DNA of 64,000 nucleotides from the NCBI GenBank assembly GCA_027943245.1, contig JANDJZ010000092.1:1-64000 (forward strand), in the 5' to 3' direction. Below the pieces are notes generated by a model. It had not been told where the DNA came from. It made no database searches and saw only the letters and a list, made by a program, of their open reading frames with translations. Of the stretch, positions 16,607 through 25,700 are shown in pieces (the stretch's first letter is position 1; the number at the start of each line of letters is the position of its first letter). The position numbers were made by a program, and so were the translations under genes. Source of the DNA: Acanthamoeba sp. SK_2022b. Its lineage: Eukaryota > Discosea > Longamoebia > Acanthamoebidae.

Positions 16607-16984
16607 TCAGTGCTTAGATATCAATCTGAGTCCAAGCAGTGCCAACACAACAATACCACCCACGCTGCCCCAGAGCCACCAATCAATCAGGCCATCTTTG
16701 GGAGAGGCAGTGGTTGAATAATTGATGGATTTGTAGCTTTCATCCTTTGACCAGTGGTGTGGAGTGAGTGCACCCAGATCAGGGTCCAGAGGCGTGTTGC
16801 CCCAGGGCTTGGTTGCATGAGGGTTGTGGACGTAGTCATTCTGGCCATGGTCGCCAGTGTGCACCACCAGGTCGCCCTTGCCCCCCTCCCTTTTCCACTT
16901 CTTGTAGGCATCTCAGTTGAGTGCCTCATCTATGCCATAAAAGTCCTTGACCTTTTCAAATGCATCTCGCAGCCAGTCAAACAT
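16607..16984 (-). CDS. Tail-anchored protein with in-frame TGA (viral element)
   Basis: From the ATG at 16984 the frame gives a short amphipathic helix (MFDWLRDAFEKVKDFYGID). It then meets TGA at 16913-16915 and continues in the same frame for 101 more codons: a basic segment with YKKWKREGGKG, a polar region (HTGDHGQNDYVHNP) and a C-terminal membrane segment (WLWGSVGGIVVLALLGLRLI). No ATG follows the TGA closely, so a separate downstream gene is unlikely. As in the gene at 14961-15479, the stop is a TGA one transition from CGA or TGG. Confidence 0.55.
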
Positions 16985-17022
16985 CTCTCTTATTTGTATG
17001 TAATAATAATATATTTTAGGTT

Positions 17023-17238
17023 TTAAATCGGCAAGATGTTTCGTCCCACCAGATAAAGGATGACAAGTGCAGCCCCCAGGTTGGCAAACTGTGCATACTT
17101 GAGCCACTTGAGCGTCTCTGGATCCAGAGGCCTGTTGGGATTACCCATGGTGGCATCACGCACTGTGGTCCATGTATTTTTTGCAGCTGATTTGTACATG
17201 TCACCCAGCACATCCCAAATGTCATCAATGCCAAGCAT
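17023..17238 (-). CDS. Small tail-anchored protein (viral element)
   Basis: A 71-residue protein with an amphipathic N-terminus (MLGIDDIWDVLGDMYKSAAK) and a C-terminal membrane segment (about 50-68, FANLGAALVILYLVGRNI). The helix-then-anchor plan is the same as in its neighbours at 16607-16984 and 17265-17405, so the three may be diverged tandem paralogues. Function unknown. Confidence 0.55.
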   Translation of the reverse strand: MLGIDDIWDVLGDMYKSAAKNTWTTVRDATMGNPNRPLDPETLKWLKYAQFANLGAALVILYLVGRNILPI

Positions 17239-17264
17239 CCTTTGTTTTGTGTTCTTCTGTGCTG

Positions 17265-17405
17265 CTACTTAGATATGAGCTGGTAAATGACATAGAGCTG
17301 TAGTCCAAAGAGACCCCACCACACCACTGGCCTCTTGGTCACACTCTTGAACCAGTCACCTACAACTGAGCTAATAGCATCATCAATGATCTCTGCTATT
17401 GACAT
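17265..17405 (-). CDS. Very small tail-anchored protein (viral element)
   Basis: A 46-residue protein. It begins with an amphipathic helix, MSIAEIIDDAISSVVGDWF, then a basic turn KSVTKRP, and a hydrophobic C-terminal segment (VVWWGLFGLQLYVIYQLI). It shares the N-terminal amphipathic/Trp-Phe and C-terminal anchor plan with the two upstream genes. It is the last gene of the element, only about 30 bp from the interior telomeric repeat. Confidence 0.5.
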   Translation of the reverse strand: MSIAEIIDDAISSVVGDWFKSVTKRPVVWWGLFGLQLYVIYQLISK

Positions 17406-17436
17406 TTTCTTCAATCCTAATTGTTATTGCATTTAG

Positions 17437-17457
17437 AAACCCTAACCCTAACCCTAA
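17437..17457. repeat. Interior telomeric repeat, right border of element
   Basis: AAACCCTAA-CCCTAA-CCCTAA, three telomeric units in the same orientation as the chromosome-end array. A lone degenerate unit (GAACCCTACC) follows near 17479. With the left array this brackets the element, as expected if it entered or was added to a telomere. Confidence 0.85.
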
Positions 17458-18383
17458 TAATAACACACAAAGCAAGGCGAACCCTACCGTCTAATAAGGC
17501 CAGGCCATCATACAAGGCCAAGCTCTGGATCGATACGTACATTGGAATGTGAAAGTGGGAGTAAGCAGCCCAGCCCTGTCACCCACAACCACAAAAAGGG
17601 TGAGTGGGGGGGGCATGTAAAAAAGTACACATAATATAAACATATTGTATAGATCATGTTGTATTATTACAATTGACATTACAGTTATTACAAGCTAATA
17701 CTAAGCTAATATATTATTGTATACATACGATTATTATTGGTATAACTACTAAAATACTAAGCGAAGACGTTATTGTATTAGTCAAGAAATATAGATAGAT
17801 AGATAGATCGAAAAACTGCATGTACCTGTGTCGGCTGCCCGCATTAGGTGGGCAACAAGCCCATCTTGATGCCCACAACCAACGTCTACCATTAGAATGC
17901 AGTGGCAAGACGCTGTGGTAAAAACTGCGCTTGGCTGGGCCTGGCAGAGGAAGACTATAAATAATTGTTTTTGTGTTTGAGTGGGGGTGGAGAAGCGTAC
18001 GGTGAAGTGGGAGCGCTTCTTGTCTGGCCGCATCGTCGTCATTGTGTGAGGAGGGTCGAAGCAGCATCAGAAGGCGCCGCCCACTTGGCGCCAAAGTGGC
18101 GGCGCCACAAAATAGATGTAACAACACACTCTGAAATGTGAAATACGTAAATTGTAAGTGCACCTTAAAAAATGTATAAATACAACATGAAAAAAAGGCG
18201 TAACCCCACAAAAAACTCACCCCCACTGATTAGTAGCAGATTCAATGATGAGCACCATGCAAATGACTATGACAATGCTAACAGGAGAAGAAGAGCAGCC
18301 ACAAATACATACGTCTTTGTGGTCTGTTGTGGCATCATTGACGATGCAGAAATCTAAAATGTTGTTTTGTGGATGGATGGATT
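17458..18383. other. Subtelomeric DNA without a clear gene
   Basis: AT-richer than the host gene block, with short tandem motifs (GATA near 17792, CA/TG tracts) and only short unconvincing open frames. A palindromic GGCGCC-rich patch lies near 18075-18106. No RNA gene or transposon was recognised. Confidence 0.6.
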
Positions 18384-19061
18384 TGGGTGGGGGGGGTGAA
18401 TGATTTGGCCCGTTTTTGTTGATGAAACCTTTGCAGTGTGTGTGTGTGATGTCCACAAGCTGTCCTTGCACCAGCTTGAGCAGCTTGGTGCCTACTTCGC
18501 TGTAACGCTGAAGCTGTTCAAGCAATGTGGGGCAATGAAAAAAGACTGGATACAGCTTGTCTGAGGCCAAGTGGCCACAGTGGATCTGTAAGGAAAAGCA
18601 CTGTCTTTCCTTAAAAAGGCCTTGGATTGATGACTATGAATCAGATGCCTTGGAGATCTCCTGATTGGAACAGCCCCCCAGATCTCCAGCCATCTCAGCA
18701 ACCATCTCCCTCTCAGTCCTTGTCACAATGTGGCACAATGATGCCAAGTTCCACACATTTCTGTGGAAATTGCCAGCTGACAAGTTTGAAATGGATATTG
18801 AGGTGGTGGACTCTGGCAACTTGATTGAAATCTTGTTCAAGCGCCTTCTGCCCTCTGCCAATTTGCTGTCAAAGATTGTGAAGGAGGTGATTGGGCTCAG
18901 CCCAGCAGATCTCTGAGATTGGCAATTTTGCAGACTCCTTCAAGGCTGCTGAGAATGTGGGGAAAATTCTCATCAAGCCTGTCCATCAGATTCTGTTGAC
19001 AGACCACATGATGGTTAATGTTGTTGATGATGTCACCTGTCTTTCCTTTTTTCTCTGTTGA
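18384..19061 (+). pseudogene. Broken unrecognised protein gene
   Basis: Coding-looking sequence continues across successive frames. First from ATG 18401 region (FVDETFAVCVCDVHKLSLHQ, then LGAYFAVTLKLFKQCGAMKK). Then a +1/-1 neighbour frame (SEAKWPQWICKEKHCL, then WIDDYESDALEIS) ends at a TGA near 18660, and the same frame resumes (WHNDAKFHTFLWKLPADKFE, then LIEILFKRLLPSANLLSKIV). A further frame follows (SEIGNFADSFKAAENVGKIL to about 19060). At least two frame changes and one stop are needed, so this is a decayed gene. The family is not recognised; it could be host or viral. Confidence 0.5.
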
Positions 19062-19163
19062 GAAGAAGGAAAACAACAGGAAAAAGAAACTGTAACTGAA
19101 ATAAACTGTTTCTTTATGATTTCCCCCAAGTCTAATGATAGCATGACAATGCCTAAGTAAAAA

Positions 19164-19287
19164 AGACAGAAATGGCGCCAAAACCACAAGAAAAGTGCGC
19201 CAAAAACCAAAAAGACAGAAATGGCGCCAAAAACCACAAGAAAAGTGCGCCAAAAACACAAAAAGACAAAAGGGCGCCAAAAGACAA
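19164..19287. repeat. Minisatellite, ~50 bp unit with GGCGCCAAA
   Basis: Two nearly identical ~50-bp units start AGACAGAAATGGCGCC (19164, 19213) and a shorter, diverged third follows (19263). Each carries GGCGCCAAA and TGCGCCAAAAA words that resemble E2F sites in reverse. It lies about 60 bp beyond the stop of the ROCO kinase gene. Confidence 0.7.
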
Positions 19288-19345
19288 AAAATAGGATTAG
19301 AATTCAATTCTAAGAACAAACGCGAGAATAGGAGGAAAGTGGCGA

Positions 19346-19900
19346 TCAGTGTCGTGCGCGAGCATCCAGCAGAGCTTCCAGCTGCCGCACTATGGCCTTG
19401 AATGGTGGTCGTCGCTGTGGCTGTTATATATATATATATAGACAGGCAACATAATACACGTGCTGGGGTTAGAGAACTGTATGATCCACCACAATGCTCG
19501 ACGCGAGAACAGTCGACGCACATTAGGATCCCAGCAGTCTTGTATGAGATCAGCAAACTCTGGTGGACAATTGCCGGGGATGGACGGCCGAAGGTTGTCC
19601 TCGATAATAGCCCTGCACAAATAACCCAAATAATGAGCACATCGCAGCAAGTTGAGAGACTGAAATCAGGAGCAGCCTGCGGTCTGGTGTCGTGTTCCGT
19701 CGATGTACCTCTGACAGTCTTTTTCCTGGAAATAGCCGTTTCGCTGGAATCGCTCCCAGTACTCGTCAAGGAAAGGTGTTTGGCGTGAAGCCATCTCCCA
19801 TAGGACGATAGCAAAGCTATAGATGTCCGCACGTTCGTCGTACTCGAGTTGGTCGAAGTTCAGCACCTCCGGCGCCAACCTAGCCAATTTGTGAGGAACG

Positions 19901-19967
<67 letters not shown>

Positions 19968-22732
19968 CCCGAAAAGGGTCAAAGAAGAATGATCTTGGGC
20001 GCAATGATGAGTACCATTGCCACGTCCGAAGCGCTTCGTAGAGCTTGGGATTAACATGGCGAGCAAGCCCTGCCATTGTTAACATGATTAGACGCCCAGG
20101 CGGAGATGGCGATCAGCTAAGAGTTAGGGTGCTGGTCATGGTAAAATTTTGCCTACCGAAGTCGCCGACCTTAGCCAGAACAGTTGCCGCTGGGTCCATG
20201 CTGACCAACTGCGCAAGATACGGGAAGGCATCAGAAATGAATAAAGGGAGAGAGCTACTGAGGCACGTGCCGCTCGCGATCTTGGCAGGGAGCTGGCGCA
20301 CGTACGAAAATGTTGGGGGAGCGAACGTCGCGGTGCACGATCGGAGGCTGAAAAGAGTGCAGGTGCGCCAAGCCCTTGGCGATATCGAGCGCAATTCGCC
20401 AACGTAGCGACCACGGTATCTTGTCGTCCGGCAGCGGTTTCTCCCCCTTAAAATGGAGCGGTGGTCACATTGTGGTGGGACTACTCGCCCTCAGCCCCGC
20501 GCAACCAACAGCGATCGCGCGCGTACCTTCTTGAGACACGCGAGGGGGAAGAGGCCCTTCTCGCAGTAGGACGTCTCGACCTGTGCAAGGCCGGTCTCTG
20601 AGTCCTCGCCGACCACAACTACACGGTCGCCCATCACGAGGGGTAGCATGCGTTCGTGTTCCGAGGACTCCTCCCGGCCGAAGCCTGATAGGAATCGGCC
20701 TGCACACCAACGAAACATTCGTTAGCACGGCACGCTGGAGATGGGGAGGAGGGTTAGGGCCTGAGAACAGAAGGGGTGTACGTTTCCGGAAGGCGAGAGG
20801 GAAGTTGTGCGTGGTGTGGCTGCAGCAAACGGTGCCCTTCTGGCGGTTGTTGAGGAGGCGATGGAGGTCTCCCTTGGGCGCGTACTCCATCACCATCGCC
20901 AGGGGAGTCATCTGCACTCCGTAAAGGCTCACCACGTTGGGGTGATCCAGACAGCTGCAGCCCCCGACGATCCATCAAGAAGGTCAGACCTGAGTCAGCA
21001 TGCAACGGCAAGGACATAGGAATTCCATGTCTGTCGATGATGGAAGCAAACGGAATGTGTGTACCTCATGATGAAGGCCTCGTGCTTGAACTCGTCGAAC
21101 TTCTTGATTCGGTACTTGGCCTCCTCCTCCTTCTCAAGCCCCGACTATTGATTTAGGGAGAGAGAGAAAGAGAGGGAAGGGAGCAATTGGCTGCCATCAA
21201 TTGCTGGTTGGGTATTGGCGCACCGAGCGGCAATGGCGACGTACCCGTTCATGGAGCTGTTTGACAGCCACCGATTTGCCGTGCCAGAAGCCCTTGAGCA
21301 CGGCTCCGAATCCTCCTTCGCCGATCTTGCACGTCACCGTCAGCTCCTCGGGCATCACCGTTCTTCGGGACGTGTTCACCCCCCGCAACAAAGCACACAG
21401 CAGATGTCAACAAGTGGCCGTCTGGAGGGTGGAGAGCAGATCGGATATCATTACCGCACGGAGGCCATGGCCACGTCGGGTGCCACCAGGGCCAGCGGCA
21501 GTCGATGGCCGTCGCAGTTGACCAGCGTGCGCCCTTTCATGGCGGCCTTGACGGCTTTGCTGTAGGGAATGCACCCCATCTTCGGCTCCGGTCCGACGTC
21601 TGCTCCCGATTTCCATAGAGTGGCGTCCTCGTCCTCCGTTGCGACCGATGTGTCTGTGTCGGTGACTACCTCCTTGTCGGGCGTTTCAGTCGACGGGCCC
21701 TGTTCGGTGTCCTCCTTGGGCAGCCAATACGGAATGAGCTTCCTAGTCTCAAGGCCTGCGTCGTTGTACCGAGCAAGGTCGGCCAATCGTATATATGAGC
21801 GCGTTTGCAGCAGAGAGATCAGGAGAGGGTCGCGGCGCGCGCGCAACATACCGGCAAAGCCCGCGAAGAGGGTGTCTGTGATATACACCAGCTTCTCGAG
21901 GAGGGCCACCACACCGCCCTCTTCTGATGACTCCGAAGCAGAGGACGAGGACGAGGACGAGGACGAGGAGGATGTGACTGCGCTGATGTCGTTGCTCAGT
22001 TCGTCTTTGTGGCCCCGCATGTAGAATACCAACTCGTTCTGCGGCTCCGACTTCTGCTCGAAGAACGCTCTGACGAGGCACAGCTTGCGGGAGGCCTGCG
22101 ACTGATCGTCGGATCGACCACCCTTGCTCGTGCTCGTGATAAACTCCATCACGAAGCCGCTTCGCCACGCTGCAATCAGCCTGAGTCGTTGCCACAGTCC
22201 CACCAGGCCACATGTTAGAGATCCTCGCCTCACTTGCCCAATAACGAAGGGATGCGACTGAGAGGGAGAGAGCGCGAAAAATTCAAATGGGAGGAGGAGG
22301 GAGCTACCTCGTCTTCGGGACATGCAATATGCGGACCATAAGACGGGCAAAGAGACCCACGGGGATGAACGATAGCAAGTAGCGTCTTCCGAACGATACC
22401 ACGCCACGACCTGGATGATTGAACGGGCAATACGACATTTCAGATTTGTTTTGAGAACGTCACGTGGGGGCTCTGGCATCGTCAGTACCAGCTTTTGTGT
22501 AGTAGAATGTCCATTCGCGATCGAGGGCGCCAGCGGGGCACTCCTCGGGCAGAAGCGAGGGAACAATGATGTCGGCGCCCGTTCGCTTCTCAGCCTTGGC
22601 CCTCTCCTCCTCGCTCGCCGACAATCTTCGGGCGATCCTGATCTTGAAAGCGATCTGTCGACCCCGTAGAACAAACACTCTTATCAGCAAACCGACGCAC
22701 TGAACATCGAGACTAAGCTTAAACAATAATCC

Positions 22733-22763
<31 letters not shown>

Positions 22764-25700
22764 CGCACTTGGAATCGTTCAAAGATGCGAAGGAGTAACG
22801 GGTGAAGGTAGCGCGGGAAGTCGAGCCAGACCCAGTGTAGCTGCTTTTCGTTGAGAATACCGTTCCGTACCCACTTGTTGCTGAACGACACAACGCTCTG
22901 CGAGTGTGATCGAACAACGCGAGTCAGTGTTGGGGGGGGGAGGGCAACCACTACTACCACCACGGCAATCGCCACACGCGCACCTTCATGACCGAGGCCA
23001 GCCACTGCGGGTTGATGATGACCAGGTCCCGTAGACCTCCAAAGGCCTCCTCAAAATGGATGAGCAGTCCCACATCGTGGAAGAAAGACACCATCACATG
23101 CTGCGCATGTACATAGGCGTAAGAGGCGTTGGAAGGCACAAGGTTGCGCACGTGTGCCGTACCAAGTCGGCAGACGAGGTGATGCCGCAGTTGCGCGCCA
23201 CCTGGTCGAGGTCATCCCAGGAGATGAAGTTGAGGGGCTGGTCGGTGAGGACGCTACCCGAGGACCATAGGTCCCCCTTGCCATCCTTTTCGGTGTGCGA
23301 CACCACCGCGGGCAGGTCCGACGCCGACTGCACAGCGCGCAGATTGCCACGCGAAGAGCGTCCTGCACCATAGAGCGCGCTCGAGGTAAGTGTTAAGGGA
23401 GATGGGTGGGGGACGGGCCGTCAGATATCGGTTACCATTTCGCATGTTGATGATGGCGTTGTAAAAGCGGTGGTAGGAGGTAGGAATGACGGCTCGTAGG
23501 AAAGAGTGTCTTTGCGCGATCGAGATCATCTTTTCAACCAATTCCGGCAGACCCGCACCGGTGGCGCTACTGACGAACACCACCTCTCGGATGTTCGAGT
23601 CTTGCCTGATGTGGGAAACCGGCACAACGAGTGATCAGCGGTTATTATTGGTTTACAAAAAAAAAAAAACTATTTGAAGCAGCATCAGAGAATAAAAGCA
23701 ACAAACCTTTTAAGCTGTCGGGCGAGGCTTTGGAGTGCGTCGGTGTCGACGTCTGGGTGGTCGATGTGCGTGCCGACGAGGAGGATGGGCGTCTCGAGAC
23801 CCCTGGTGGACACGCGAATCTGATTGACCCAGTACTTGATCGACGATGTGGCCTTCTCGCCCTCAGCGGCGTTGAACACCACCAAGTAGATGCTCCTAGC
23901 TGTCAGGAAGAACTGGACCGCTCGGAGGGTGAGATTTAGGATGGGTGAGAAGAGCGAGAGAGAGAGAGAGAGAGAAAGAGAGGCCGAGTGTGCGGCGCAA
24001 CCTGATGAGTGGGGTAGAACACTTCTTGGCCTCCAAAGTCGTAGGTCTGGAAGATGACCTTGGGCCGCTCGCGCTTCTTGCTCGACTTGTTCTTGTCCTG
24101 CTTGTTTTGGGCTATGTGTCCCACGCAAACCAAACCAAACCAAAGTTAGCGCGAATGAGAAGTACGGCCACGACCATGTTGCGCCGTGTTCATCAGGTGC
24201 CGTCGTACCGACGACGGAGATCTCCTTCCTCTTGGCGTAGTTTTCGGTGGACAACTCGCCCAGGGCAATGCCGTCCGTGCTCAGCGTCCGCATGAAAGGC
24301 GCGGCCTGAGAGAGCGGCTGTGAGGAGAGGCCCAGGTAGGGGCTCCTTCTCGGGTGGCGCAAAGGGGGAGGACAGCGCACCTGAGACTGACGATCGCTGA
24401 CCTTGACCGTAAGCTTAGAGTCAGACGTGTAGTGGAGCTGTCCACTGAAGAAGATGGTGGACGAGGAAGATGACGACGAAGACGAGCCGGCGGCAAGTGA
24501 AGCGTAGCTATGCAGAGAGGAGGGCGCCGAATGAGTCATGAACGCCTGTAACGCCTGCAAGAGGGACGTCTTTCCCACGTTCTCCTTCCCGACGAACAAC
24601 AGCTTCACCCGTCGCCACGGCTCGCCCTTGCTCTTGTCCAATTCCTGTCACGCGCGCCAGTTAAAACGAAGAAGAAGATGGATCAGACAGGATGGGTTAG
24701 GACGGGCAAGAGACTTAGATCGTGCGGTGCGGTGCGGTGCGGTGCGGTGCGGTGCGCCGCATCTTGTGGCAGTACCCGCAGGTAGGAGAGGAGGCCACTC
24801 AATTTGCCCTTTCTGATTTCAGCAGGGATGCTCTCGAGCGGATTGGCGTCGAGGAGTAGCTTCTTGAGGTTGCTGAAATGGCCCAGGTAGGTGGGCAGAT
24901 ACGTCAGCTCATTGTGCGAGAGGTCCAACCGCTCCACTCCTGAGCACACGTCACAGAGAAAGAGAAGCATCCAGGATCAGTGGACAACCCCAAAGCAGCG
25001 CATTATTACCCTGGTCACAGTGTCGCACAGGAAGCGCTCCGGTTACCAGAGAAGTATTTGACCCATCGAGGCACTTTCTTGAGCCTCTTGTTCGATAGGT
25101 TCAGCTTCTTCAACCTCTTGAGCTTCTTGATGGCCTGTTGTTTTGTTGGTGCCGACCACGTTAACAACAATTCGCGAGGGAAAATGCAACAGTTGCTGGC
25201 GGCCCCAAAGTGAATGGGTGAGATGATAACGATAGTCCAAGGAGCGTACAGCCGGGTTGGGAATCGCGCCGTGCTCCAGCAGCGCGATGATGCCTTCCGT
25301 GTTCTTTCGAAGAGCGCACAGCTCTATCGGACCCTGCACTACCAGTCAGAGACACAGCTTGACGAGGAACACGACTGTACAGCGACACAAGTGCAGTGCC
25401 ACCTCGTTACGGGCGTACCTCCTGTGAGGGGGGGAGGTGTTCGTCTGTCAGCGTATGGAGGCGCAAGGATCAAAGGGGGGGGGGGAGAAACAGGGGAGGT
25501 AATCCATACCATCGCCACGCCCATTTCCTGTTGTGCGTCACAAAGCAGAGGGGAATTCAAAAAGAAGAAGCGCAAATGGTTAATGGCAACAACAACTACG
25601 GCAACCTTGGAAACGTGCGCGCAAGCGTACCCTCTGCACGGAGCAACACAAGAAGGGGAAGAGTAAAGAGCAGAAACAACAGAGGACAAGTGCGGAGTTA

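Larger units (their letters stand above)
500..17436. mobile_element. Virus-like element embedded in telomeric repeat
   Basis: About 17 kb of densely packed, mostly intronless genes lies between the telomere (1-500) and a short interior telomeric tract (17437-17457). Recognisable genes are viral in type: YqaJ/lambda-exonuclease-like nuclease, RuvC/A22-like resolvase, D5-like SF3 helicase, HUH Rep-like protein and a GRF zinc finger. The others are mostly small membrane proteins. No double-jelly-roll capsid, packaging ATPase, DNA polymerase or integrase was found, so assignment to polinton-like viruses, NCLDVs or mirusviruses is not supported. A ~50 bp terminal-like repeat sits at the left edge and twice, inverted, at 11.7 kb. 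Several genes are interrupted, which points to an endogenised copy, although homopolymer errors in the assembly are a rival explanation. Confidence 0.8.

Noticed and set aside
15432..16915. TGA as a reassigned sense codon in the viral element
   Set aside because: The exonuclease, the genes at 12331-12558 and 14708-14914 and others end at TGA, so the standard code holds; the two in-frame TGAs are better seen as mutations, readthrough or errors.
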